Below, piece after piece: positions 1 through 7,686 of a stretch of DNA of 64,000 nt. Numbering within the stretch: the first letter of the stretch is position 1; every line of letters begins with the position of its first letter. Origin of the DNA: JAGVSZ01 sp035456405. GTDB lineage: Bacteria > Pseudomonadota > Gammaproteobacteria > Burkholderiales > SG8-39. The stretch covers positions 1 through 64,000 of the forward strand of contig DATIDG010000095.1 of NCBI GenBank assembly GCA_035456405.1. The letters run 5' to 3'. Made by a program: the position numbers and the translations under genes. Under the pieces are notes generated by a model. That model saw only the letters and a list, made by a program, of their open reading frames with translations. It searched no databases and had not been told where the DNA came from.

Positions 1-1310
1 AGGCTCACACCGACCGCGCCCGGGAGCGCGAAGCCGAGCCCGCCGCTCGCGAGGCCATAGAAGCTCTGACGGTCGCGCAACGCGAGGAACCCCGGCAGCG
101 AGGTCGAGGACGTGAGCGCTTCATCGACCACGACCGCGTCCTTCGGCAGGTGCTCGCTGAGCCGCAGCATGAGGTAGCGCGGATCGATCGGCGTCGTCTC
201 GGCCTCCATCATCGCGTCGAGCGCCGCCTTCGCGCGCTGCGCCGACCAGTTCCGCGGCTTCAGCTCCGCGAGCCGACGGGCCGACTGCGCCGCCGCCTCC
301 GGCCTGCGGCGCGCGCGCACGAGCGGCAGCAGCGCGCGCAGCATCTCCTTCACGTTCGCTTGGATCGCGAGATCGGTGCGGTAGTTCTTGCCCAGCTCCC
401 AGCCGCGCTCGCTGACGTGCACCACCGGCAGGCCGGCGGGCAGCGGCTCGACCGGGCTGTACACCGACATCCGCAGCAGGTCCGCGCCGAGGCACACGAG
501 CAGGTCGAACGCCTCAAGTGTCGCGCGCACCTGCTTCTGGTTGCGGGTGAGCACGCCGAGAAACGCGGGATGCTCGGTCTGGAACTGCGCCGTGTAGGGA
601 ACCGGCGACGCGAACACCGCCGCGCCGAGCAGCTCCGCGAGCTCGGCCGCCTCGGCGAACGCATCGCGCATGGCCAGCTCGTGCCCGGCGACGATCACCG
701 GGCGGCGCGCGGCGAGGAGCCGGTCCGCGAGCCGCGCGAGCACCTCGTCAGACGGCCGCACGTCCGCCGCGACCCGCACCGGCCGGCCGAGATCGAGCTC
801 CGCCTGCGCGTCGAGCACGTCTCCGGGCAGGCTGATGAACACTGGTCCACTCGGCGGCGTGAGGGCGACCTTCGCCGCGCGGTGGATCACACGCGGCAGA
901 TCCTCGACCCGCGTCACCTCGACCGCCCACTTGACGAGCGGCTGGGCGAGCGGCACGAGCGGGTCGTAGAGAAGCGGCTCGAGCAGCCCGTGGCCCTGCT
1001 CCTGCTGACCCGCGGTCACGATCAGCGGCGAGTTGGAGAACTTCGCGTTGTAGAGCGCACCCATCGCGTTGCCGAGCCCGGGGGCGACGTGCACGTTCGC
1101 CGCGGCGAGCCGGCCCGAGGCGCGCGCGAACCCGTCGGCCATCCCGAGCACCACCGACTCGTGCAGGCCGAGCACGAACTTCAACTGCGGGAAATCGGGG
1201 ACGACCTCCATGATCGGCAACTCGGTCGTGCCCGGATTGCCGAAGAGGTGCGTGATGCCCTCGTCGACGAGAAGCTGGAGGAAGGCGCTGCGGCCGGTGA
1301 GCTTTGGCAT
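1..1310 (-). CDS. Thiamine-diphosphate-dependent decarboxylase, benzoylformate decarboxylase/acetolactate synthase type (3' end cut by window)
   Basis: About 436 residues are visible from the ATG at 1310-1308 and the gene runs off the left edge. The protein opens with the ThDP-enzyme N-terminal (PYR) domain: FGNPGTTELP near residue 24, then LHESVVLGMADGFARA with the activating Glu near residue 50, then NVHVAPGLGNAMGAL and SPLIVTAGQQ. The H in NVH lies where benzoylformate decarboxylase has its catalytic His. A central domain (GPVFISLPGD, VIVAGHE, LLVCLGADLLRM) and the beginning of the C-terminal PP domain (ALTSSTSLPGF, ASGGLGFALPGAVG) follow. The order matches the benzoylformate decarboxylase / oxalyl-CoA decarboxylase / acetolactate synthase superfamily, and the spacing and the His fit benzoylformate decarboxylase best. 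The substrate is inferred only. It is divergent from the cytochrome operon. Confidence 0.88.
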   Translation of the reverse strand, partial: MPKLTGRSAFLQLLVDEGITHLFGNPGTTELPIMEVVPDFPQLKFVLGLHESVVLGMADGFARASGRLAAANVHVAPGLGNAMGALYNAKFSNSPLIVTAGQQEQGHGLLEPLLYDPLVPLAQPLVKWAVEVTRVEDLPRVIHRAAKVALTPPSGPVFISLPGDVLDAQAELDLGRPVRVAADVRPSDEVLARLADRLLAARRPVIVAGHELAMRDAFAEAAELAELLGAAVFASPVPYTAQFQTEHPAFLGVLTRNQKQVRATLEAFDLLVCLGADLLRMSVYSPVEPLPAGLPVVHVSERGWELGKNYRTDLAIQANVKEMLRALLPLVRARRRPEAAAQSARRLAELKPRNWSAQRAKAALDAMMEAETTPIDPRYLMLRLSEHLPKDAVVVDEALTSSTSLPGFLALRDRQSFYGLASGGLGFALPGAVGVS

Positions 1311-1516
1311 GAGGACAAGTCGAGGACAGCGGTGGGACGCGGCCGCAATGTTAGCGCGGACGGCGCATCGTCCCGTCGCTGCGTCCGGGCCGCCCCCGGA
1401 AGCATCCCTGCGCACGCGTGCGAGTACCCGTTGCGGGCCCCTGACAGCCAGTTAAGGAACAGATAATCCGCCGCCCCTACCCTCGTCTCATCCCTTTGGA
1501 CCACAAGGAGCAAGTG

Positions 1517-1930
1517 ATGAGACGTGAGCTTCGCGCCCTGGCGCTGGGCACCGGGCTGATCGCCACCGGGGTCGCGGTGGCGCAGACCCCCGCCGAGATC
1601 CTGCGCGGCTACGAGTCCGCCGCGCGACAGGCATCGCCAGCGTTCGGCGGGTTCTCGGCGCAGCGCGGCGAGACGTTCTTCAGATCCGCCCACGGCGGCG
1701 ACTGGAGCTGTGCCTCCTGCCACACCCAGAGCCCGGTCGCGGCCGGCCGTCACGCGGTCACCGGCAAGGCAATCGCGCCGCTCGCCCCTGCGGCGAGCCC
1801 GGCGCGGTTCACCGATTCCGCAAGAGTCGAGAAATGGTTCAACCGCAACTGCAACGACGTACTGAGGCGCGCCTGCACGCCCGCCGAGAAGGGTGACGTG
1901 CTCGCGTATCTGATGTCGCTCAAGAACTAG
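1517..1930 (+). CDS. shp: SHP-type (DUF1924) periplasmic monoheme cytochrome c
   Basis: 137 residues from the ATG at 1517, chosen because AAGGAG lies just upstream (1505-1510). An N-terminal signal peptide (MRRELRALAL...AVAQ) exports it. One heme site, CASCH, is followed by the family block with PLAP, RFTD, VEKWFNRNCNDV and EKGDVLAYLMSL. These are hallmarks of the DUF1924/sphaeroides heme protein family, which binds O2 or NO at a heme whose sixth ligand is an Asn; an Asn-rich NRNCN segment is present here. It is first in an operon with a diheme cytochrome and a cytochrome b, the usual partners of SHP. The role in electron transfer is family knowledge and the ligand it binds in this organism is inference. 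Confidence 0.85.
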   Translation: MRRELRALALGTGLIATGVAVAQTPAEILRGYESAARQASPAFGGFSAQRGETFFRSAHGGDWSCASCHTQSPVAAGRHAVTGKAIAPLAPAASPARFTDSARVEKWFNRNCNDVLRRACTPAEKGDVLAYLMSLKN

Positions 1931-1939
1931 GAGCTGCAA

Positions 1940-2431
1940 ATGGAAAACGATCTCAAGCGGAACATCCTCGATGCGACCGTCTGGTCTCTCGGCGTTTTCG
2001 CCGTCTTCATGCTCGTGGCCCATGAAGCCTTCGCAAAGGACAGGCAGTCCGCTGCAACAAACCCGACCTATAAGGCGGAGTGCGGCAGCTGCCATGTCGC
2101 CTACGCGCCGGCGTTGCTGTCAGCGGGGTCGTGGCAGGCCGTGCTGAACGGGCTCGACAAGCACTTCGGCTCCAATGCATCGGTGGATGCGAAGTCGCTC
2201 ACCGAGCTCCGGGCGTTCCTCGACTCGAATGCGGGGCGTGACCGGCGGGCGAGCACCGGGACGCCGGACCTCCGGATCAGCGAGACAGACTGGTTCCGGC
2301 GCGAACACCGCAAGGTGCCCGCGACGACGTGGCGGGGTGCGGCGGTGAAGAGCCCGGCGAACTGCGCCGCGTGCCACACCGGCGCCGAGAGCGGGGACTA
2401 CAGTGAACGCGGCATCCGTGTTCCGAACTGA
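1940..2431 (+). CDS. dhc: Diheme cytochrome c (DHC family), membrane-anchored or secreted
   Basis: 163 residues starting 9 bp after the SHP gene. A hydrophobic N-terminal segment (VWSLGVFAVFMLVAHEAFA) serves as signal peptide or anchor. Two CxxCH heme sites are visible: CGSCH near residue 49 and CAACH near residue 145. The family block YAPALLSAGSW follows the first heme, and DWFRREH precedes the second. This arrangement fits the DHC family, the known electron donor to SHP. The start is preceded by GGAGCTGCAA, a usable ribosome site. The gene lies between SHP and cytochrome b561, so electrons probably run quinol to cytochrome b to DHC to SHP; that order is inference from family knowledge. Confidence 0.87.
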   Translation: MENDLKRNILDATVWSLGVFAVFMLVAHEAFAKDRQSAATNPTYKAECGSCHVAYAPALLSAGSWQAVLNGLDKHFGSNASVDAKSLTELRAFLDSNAGRDRRASTGTPDLRISETDWFRREHRKVPATTWRGAAVKSPANCAACHTGAESGDYSERGIRVPN

Positions 2432-2443
2432 GGAGTGGCTGCG

Positions 2444-3133
2444 ATGATCAAGAGCAGGATTCTCGTCTGGGACGCACCCACACGCGTCTTCCACTGGGCG
2501 CTTGCCCTGTCGTTCGTCGGCGCGTTCGTCACCGCCGACAGCGAGCGGTTGCGCGATGTCCACGTCGTGCTCGGGTACACGGTGCTCGGTCTGATCGCGT
2601 TCCGGCTGGTCTGGGGCGTGCTGGGCACGCGCTACGCGCGCTTCGCCTCGTTCGCTTTCGGGCCGCGCGAAGTCGTCGCCTACCTCAGGTCGCTCCTGAC
2701 GCTCCGGCCGCAGCACTTCCTCGGGCACAACCCGGCGGGCAGCTTCGCGATCTTTGCCCTGCTTGCGCTCGGTCTGCTGACGGGCCTTACCGGCTACGCG
2801 CACTTCAACGAGCTCGGCGGCGAATGGCTCCAGGACTTGCACGAGGGCCTGGCGAACGCCATGCTCGCGGTCGTGTTCGTCCACATTGCAGGCGTCGTGG
2901 TGGGCAGCCTCCTGCACCGGGAGAACCTGGCACTCGCTATGTTCACGGGCTACAAGACGGGCGACCCGGCGCGGGCGATCCGGAGCGCGCGGTGGCTCGT
3001 CGCGGCGTTGGTGGTCGCGAGCGTCGCGGCGCTCTGGACCGGCGTCATCCCGGTGACCGACGCCAGCCCGGGCGCAAGCACGATCGCGACATCACGGCCG
3101 GCCAGACACGCGGAGCACGACCGGAGGCGCTGA
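2444..3133 (+). CDS. Cytochrome b561-family membrane cytochrome
   Basis: 229 residues from the ATG at 2444, preferred over the in-frame GTG at 2435 because AGGAG occupies 2431-2435. Four hydrophobic segments are visible: FHWALALSFVGAF, VLGYTVLGLIAFRLVWGVLG, FAIFALLALGLLTGLTGY and MLAVVFVHIAGVVVGSLL. His residues in the first, second (HVVLGY) and last segments (VHIAG, LHREN) are candidates for two b-type heme ligand pairs. A fifth hydrophobic stretch (WLVAALVVASVAALW) is near the C-terminus. It is the usual membrane partner of the SHP/DHC pair and probably oxidises quinol or feeds electrons to DHC. The gene starts 12 bp after dhc. Confidence 0.88.
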   Translation: MIKSRILVWDAPTRVFHWALALSFVGAFVTADSERLRDVHVVLGYTVLGLIAFRLVWGVLGTRYARFASFAFGPREVVAYLRSLLTLRPQHFLGHNPAGSFAIFALLALGLLTGLTGYAHFNELGGEWLQDLHEGLANAMLAVVFVHIAGVVVGSLLHRENLALAMFTGYKTGDPARAIRSARWLVAALVVASVAALWTGVIPVTDASPGASTIATSRPARHAEHDRRR

Positions 3134-3140
3134 CGCGACG

Positions 3141-3809
3141 ATGCGCATCCTCGTGGTGGAAGACGACCCGCTCCTCGCGGATGGGCTGCAGGCGGGTCTC
3201 CGGCAGGCGGGCTTCGACGTCGACCTCGCGCAGGACGGCGTCACGGCGGATCTCGCGCTCGGCACCCACGGCTATGCGGCGGTCGTCCTCGACCTCGGCC
3301 TGCCGCGGCTCGGCGGCCTCGAGGTTCTGAGGAGACTCCGCGCCGGCAGCCGCGCCGTGCCGGTGCTGATCCTCACCGCGCGCGACCGCGTCGAGGATCG
3401 GATCAAGGGACTCGACAGCGGCGCGGACGATTACGTCGTGAAGCCCGTGGACCTCGGCGAGCTCGCTGCACGCCTGCGGGCGCTCATCCGGCGGTCAAAG
3501 GGCGAAGCGGCGTCCGTGTTGCAGAACGGCGCGCTGCACCTCGACCCTGCCGCGCGCCAGGTCACCTTCGGTGGCAAGCGGATCGAGCTGCAGGCGCGCG
3601 AGTTCGCCATGCTGCACGAGCTGATGCTCAATGCCGGTCGCGTGCTCTCGCGCGAGCAGCTCGTAGAGCGGCTCTATGCGTGGGGCGAGGAGATCGAGAG
3701 CAACGCAATCGAGGTGCACGTGCACCACCTGCGTCGCAAGCTCGCGCCCGACGTGATCCGCACCGTGCGCGGCGTCGGCTACCTGATGCCGCGACTACCG
3801 AATGGCTAG
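3141..3809 (+). CDS. OmpR/PhoB-family response regulator (QseB/PmrA-like)
   Basis: 222 residues. The receiver domain carries the acidic pair EDD at 7-9, the phospho-acceptor Asp51 in VVLDLGLP, Thr in LTARD and Lys in VVKPVD. The C-terminal winged helix ends in HHLRRKL and RTVRGVGYLM, typical of the OmpR family. It starts 7 bp after the cytochrome b gene and overlaps the kinase gene by 8 bp, so it belongs to the same transcript. SHP/DHC/cytochrome b operons are known to travel with such a pair, so autoregulation of the cytochromes is likely, although no binding site was identified. Confidence 0.95.
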   Translation: MRILVVEDDPLLADGLQAGLRQAGFDVDLAQDGVTADLALGTHGYAAVVLDLGLPRLGGLEVLRRLRAGSRAVPVLILTARDRVEDRIKGLDSGADDYVVKPVDLGELAARLRALIRRSKGEAASVLQNGALHLDPAARQVTFGGKRIELQAREFAMLHELMLNAGRVLSREQLVERLYAWGEEIESNAIEVHVHHLRRKLAPDVIRTVRGVGYLMPRLPNG

Positions 3810-5166
3810 CGGGCGCGCACCGCGGTCGATCAAGGGACGGCTGCTCGTCATGCTGCTCGGCACGGTCGCCGTCGTCTGGCTCGTGATGGCGGGCTACAGC
3901 TACTGGGACGCCCGGCACGAGATCGACGAGCTGCTCGACGCGCATCTCGCGCAGTCCGCGGCGCTGCTCGTCGCGCAGGCCGGCCACGAGCTCGAGGAGA
4001 TCGACGTCGAGCACGCGCCGCAGCTCCACAGGTACGAGCGTCGGGTCGCGTTCCAGATCTGGGAGCGCGGCCGCACGCTCCGGCTCCACTCTGCGAACGC
4101 ACCCAACGACCGCTTCTCGGCGCGCGACGAGGGGTTCAGCGACGCCGTCGTCGGCGACCGGCGCTGGCGGGTCTTCAGCAGCTGGGACGCGAAACGGCGG
4201 TTCCTGATCCAGGTCGGCGAGCAGCGCGAAGCGCGCGACGAGATCGCCGCGCGCATCGGCCGGAACCTGCTCGCGCCGCTCGTCTTCGCGCTTCTCGTGC
4301 TCGGCGTGCTCGTCTACCTCGGCGTGAGCCGCGCGACGCGCCCGCTGGCGAACGTGCACCGGCAGGTCGCCCAGCGCGATCCCGAGAACCTGCAGCCGAT
4401 CGCCGTCGACGACTGTCCGGCGGAAGTGGTCCCGCTGGTGGACGGGCTGAACCGCCTGTTCGGGCGGGTGACTAGGTCGATCGACAACGAGCGCCGCTTC
4501 ACCGCCGATGCCGCCCACGAGCTCCGCACACCGATCGCGGCGCTGCGCGTGCAGGCGCAGGTCGCGCGCGGCGCGGCGGACGACCGCGAGCGGCAGCGTG
4601 CCCTCGACAACGTGATCGCCGGCTGCGACCGCGCCACGCATCTCGTCGAACAGCTGCTCACGCTCGCGCGTCTCGACCCCGCCTACGTGCGGTTCCAGCC
4701 CGAGCCATGCGACCTGCGCGCAATCGCGAAAACCGTTATCGGCGAGATCGCGCCGAGAGCCGTGGCGAAGGGCGTGGAGATCGAGCTCGACGAGGGTCCC
4801 CCGACCCTCGCGCGCGGCGATGCGGGGCTCCTCGCGATTCTGGTCCGGAACCTCGTCGACAATGCCGTGCGCTACAGCCCGTCTCGGACGACCGTGCGAG
4901 TTCGGATCGATCCGGCCGGCGGGCGCGTCGGCCCGACGCTGATCGTCACGGACGAAGGGCCGGGCGTGCCGGCCGAGGCCCTGCAGCAACTCGGCGACCG
5001 CTTCTACCGCGCAATGGGCACTGGCGAGAGCGGGAGCGGGCTCGGCCTCTCGATCGTGAAGCGCATCGCGGAACTGCACGACGCGGCCGTGAGCTTCGAC
5101 GCGGGACCGGGCAGCCGAGGGCTCCTGGCGAAGGTGGCGTTCGCGGGGCGAGAGGGGGCGTCCTAG
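3802..5166 (+). CDS. Sensor histidine kinase, QseC/PmrB-like
   Basis: 454 residues. Two membrane segments (LLVMLLGTVAVVWLVMAGYSYW near residue 14, and LLAPLVFALLVLGVLVYLGV near 155) enclose a periplasmic sensor region of about 120 residues of the 2CSK-N type. A HAMP-like linker, a HisKA domain with the H-box AHELRTP (His239), and an HATPase_c domain with N-box NLVDNAVRYSP, G1 DEGPG and G2 GSGLGLSIV follow. The start overlaps the regulator gene by 8 bp, implying translational coupling. The signal is unknown; its link to the cytochrome operon suggests a redox, O2 or NO cue, which is inference. Confidence 0.95.
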   Translation: MASGRAPRSIKGRLLVMLLGTVAVVWLVMAGYSYWDARHEIDELLDAHLAQSAALLVAQAGHELEEIDVEHAPQLHRYERRVAFQIWERGRTLRLHSANAPNDRFSARDEGFSDAVVGDRRWRVFSSWDAKRRFLIQVGEQREARDEIAARIGRNLLAPLVFALLVLGVLVYLGVSRATRPLANVHRQVAQRDPENLQPIAVDDCPAEVVPLVDGLNRLFGRVTRSIDNERRFTADAAHELRTPIAALRVQAQVARGAADDRERQRALDNVIAGCDRATHLVEQLLTLARLDPAYVRFQPEPCDLRAIAKTVIGEIAPRAVAKGVEIELDEGPPTLARGDAGLLAILVRNLVDNAVRYSPSRTTVRVRIDPAGGRVGPTLIVTDEGPGVPAEALQQLGDRFYRAMGTGESGSGLGLSIVKRIAELHDAAVSFDAGPGSRGLLAKVAFAGREGAS

Positions 5167-5271
5167 GCGTCGCGTCCGGGCTGACGCTGCCCCCGGCCGC
5201 CTTCTGCCGGGCTGCGCGACAATACGCGGCACTGACACAACGGATCCGATCCGCATCGAGGGGAGTCCCGC

Positions 5272-6291
5272 ATGAAAGCCGTCGCCCTGACCCGCTACCT
5301 GCCCATCACCGACCCGCAGTCGCTCGTCGACGTGACGCTCCCCGACCCGGTGCCGGCCGGCCACGACCTCCTCGTGCGCGTGGCGGCGGTGTCGGTCAAT
5401 CCCGTGGACACCAAGCAGCGCGCGCCGAGCAGCAAAGTCGAGGCGCAGCCGCGCGTGCTGGGGTGGGACGCGGCCGGGACGGTCGCGGCGGTCGGGCCGG
5501 AGGTGACCTTGTTCAAGCCCGGTGATGAGGTGTACTACGCGGGCGACGTGACGCGGCCCGGGTCGAACAGCGAGCTCCAGCTCGTCGACGAGCGCATCGT
5601 CGCGCGCAAGCCAAAGTCGCTGGACTTCTCGCAGGCAGCGGCGATCCCGCTGACGGCGATCACTGCCTGGGAGTCGTACTTCGACCGCATGAAGATCGAT
5701 CCGGCAGGCGGGCGCCGCGGCGCCACCTTGCTGATCATCGGGGGCGCCGGCGGCGTGGGGTCGATCGGCATCCAGATCGCGAAAGTGGTCGCGGGACTCA
5801 AGGTGATCGCGACGGCGTCGCGCCCCGAGACGGTCGCGTGGGTGAAGGAGCTCGGCGCCGACCACGTCGTCGACCATTCCCGGCCGCTTCGCCCGCAGAT
5901 CGAGGCGCTCGGGCTGAAGTTCGTCGACTACATCGCCAACTTCAACGACACCGACCGCTACTGGGACGCGATGGGCGATCTCGTCGCGCCCCAGGGCGCG
6001 GTGTGCATGATCGTCGGAAGCAAGGGCCCGCTCGCGCAGGACGCGGTGCGCGGGAAGAGCGCGACGGTGTGCTGGGAGCTGATGTTCACCCGGCCGCGCT
6101 TCAAGACGCCCGACATGATCGAGCAGCACCGCCTGCTCACCCGCGTCGCGGAGCTGATCGACGCGCAGAAGGTGCGCGGCACCCTGCGCGAGACGCTGAG
6201 CCCGATCAACGCCGCGAATCTGCGCGCCGCGCATGCAAAGCTCGAGTCCGGAAGGACGATCGGAAAGGTCGTCGTCGCGGGATGGGATTGA
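5272..6291 (+). CDS. Zinc-type alcohol dehydrogenase / quinone oxidoreductase family protein
   Basis: 339 residues with GAGGGGAG upstream of the ATG. The GroES-like N-terminal domain contains VRVAAVSVNPVDTKQR and VLGWDAAGTVAAVG. The Rossmann domain has the nucleotide-binding LLIIGGAGGVGSIGIQIAK (about residues 154-172), ATASRPETVAWVKELGADHVVDH, and a C-terminal GRTIGKVVV. The zinc ligands of classical alcohol dehydrogenases are not evident. This is the NADPH:quinone-reductase-like branch known as zinc-binding alcohol dehydrogenase family 1. It probably reduces a quinone or an activated alkene with NAD(P)H. The substrate is unknown. It stands alone between the two-component pair and the hydroxylase. 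Confidence 0.9.
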   Translation: MKAVALTRYLPITDPQSLVDVTLPDPVPAGHDLLVRVAAVSVNPVDTKQRAPSSKVEAQPRVLGWDAAGTVAAVGPEVTLFKPGDEVYYAGDVTRPGSNSELQLVDERIVARKPKSLDFSQAAAIPLTAITAWESYFDRMKIDPAGGRRGATLLIIGGAGGVGSIGIQIAKVVAGLKVIATASRPETVAWVKELGADHVVDHSRPLRPQIEALGLKFVDYIANFNDTDRYWDAMGDLVAPQGAVCMIVGSKGPLAQDAVRGKSATVCWELMFTRPRFKTPDMIEQHRLLTRVAELIDAQKVRGTLRETLSPINAANLRAAHAKLESGRTIGKVVVAGWD

Positions 6292-6413
6292 CGCGCCGGA
6301 CGAGGGCCGTCCAGAGCCGCACTAACATCGGCGCGTCGCAGGTCGGACCGATCCTTGACGACGGTCGGTCCGCGCCCTACCTTCGCGTGGCCGTCACCAG
6401 GAGACCTTGAAGC

Positions 6414-7676
6414 ATGGAGCACGTCGCGATCGTCGGCGGGGGGATCTGCGGCCTGGCGCTTGCGATGAACCTGCACGCGCGCGGCATTCCCTGCCGCGTG
6501 TTCGAGCGCGCTCCGGAAGTCAGAGAGCTGGGGGTCGGCATCACGCTGCTGCCGCACGCCATGCGTGAATTCGCCGCGCTCGGCCTCGAGGCGCCGCTGC
6601 TGGCAGCGGGCATCGAGAACCGGGAGGCGCGCTTCTTCAACCGCTTCGGCCAGTTCATCTACCGGGAGGCGCGCGGCAAGCTCGGCGGATACGCCTATCC
6701 CGAGGTGGGAATCCACCGCGGGCGCCTCCACGTGATCCTTCACCGCGCGGCAGTCGAACGGCTCGGCGCCGACCGGATCCTGACCGATCGGCAATGCATC
6801 GGCCTGGAGCAGGACGACGAAGCCGTCACGTTGCGGTTTAGGGAGACCTCGTCAGGGCGCGAGCTGGACCCGGTGCGCGCGCAGGTCGCGATCGCCTGCG
6901 ACGGCGTCAACTCCGTCGTGCGGCGCAAGTTCTACCCGGGCGAGGAAATGGCGTTCGCGGGCATCAACACCTGGCGCGGCGTCACGCGCCGCGAGCCGAT
7001 CCTGGGCGGCCGCACCTATCTCCGGATTGGCTCGCTCCTGACCGGAAAGCTGGTCGTCTATCCGATCGTGGACGCAGCGGACGGCGCGGGCAACCAGCTC
7101 ATCAACTGGATGGCCGAGATCAAGCGCGACACCGCGGTGCAGAACGACTGGAACAAGCCCGGCCGGCTGGAGGATTTCTTCCATCTCTACGAAAGCTGGC
7201 GCTTCGACTGGCTCGACGTCCCCGAGCTCATCCGCACCGCCGACCAGATCCTCGAGTACCCGATGGTCGACAAGGAGCCGGTGGAGCGCTGGACTTTCGG
7301 CCGGGTCACGTTCGCCGGCGACGCCGCGCACCCGATGTATCCCCGTGGCTCGAACGGCGCGGCGCAGAGCGCGATCGATGCCCGCACGCTCGCCGACTGC
7401 CTGCAGGCCGCGCGCGACCCGCGCGACGCGCTCGTCCGGTACGAGAAGCTGCGGCGCGAGACGACGGCGCGAATCGTGCGCGCGAACCGGGCCCATCCGC
7501 CGGACGTCATCAACATGAAGGTGGAAGAGCTGGTGGGCGACCGGCCGTTCGACGACCTCGACCGCTACATCACCCAGGACGAGCTGCGTGCCCTGTCGGA
7601 GTACTACAAGCGGATCGCCGGCTTCGCGGTGGCCGACGTGGGCAGCCCGGCGGCGGCCGCCGCTCCCGGGGCGTAG
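6414..7676 (+). CDS. FAD-dependent aromatic hydroxylase (salicylate / 3-hydroxybenzoate hydroxylase-like)
   Basis: 420 residues. The FAD-binding GxGxxG is GGGICG at residues 8-13 and the second FAD motif is FAGDAAHPMYPRGSNGAAQ around residues 300-318, with the GD at 302-303. The middle motif (ACDGVNSVVRRKF) fits the DG segment of class A flavoprotein monooxygenases. These enzymes use NAD(P)H and O2 to hydroxylate a phenolic or aromatic acid ring. AGGAG lies upstream of the ATG. It is one of three such enzymes in this window (also 16533 and 26383), pointing to aromatic catabolism. The exact substrate cannot be told from sequence. Confidence 0.9.
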   Translation: MEHVAIVGGGICGLALAMNLHARGIPCRVFERAPEVRELGVGITLLPHAMREFAALGLEAPLLAAGIENREARFFNRFGQFIYREARGKLGGYAYPEVGIHRGRLHVILHRAAVERLGADRILTDRQCIGLEQDDEAVTLRFRETSSGRELDPVRAQVAIACDGVNSVVRRKFYPGEEMAFAGINTWRGVTRREPILGGRTYLRIGSLLTGKLVVYPIVDAADGAGNQLINWMAEIKRDTAVQNDWNKPGRLEDFFHLYESWRFDWLDVPELIRTADQILEYPMVDKEPVERWTFGRVTFAGDAAHPMYPRGSNGAAQSAIDARTLADCLQAARDPRDALVRYEKLRRETTARIVRANRAHPPDVINMKVEELVGDRPFDDLDRYITQDELRALSEYYKRIAGFAVADVGSPAAAAAPGA

Positions 7677-7686
7677 CCGATCAGCA

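Noticed and set aside
150..1466. Plus-strand frame of 438 codons at the left edge
   Set aside because: The minus strand encodes a clear ThDP enzyme here.
1431..1467. Possible promoter of the SHP operon (GATAAT at 1462-1467)
   Set aside because: No -35 element at a suitable distance could be found; kept out of the feature list.
3628..6234. Long minus-strand open frame (868 codons) opposite the two-component and oxidoreductase genes
   Set aside because: The plus-strand products are clear family members; the minus frame is Arg/His/Asp-rich and shows no domain. Long antisense frames are expected at this GC content.
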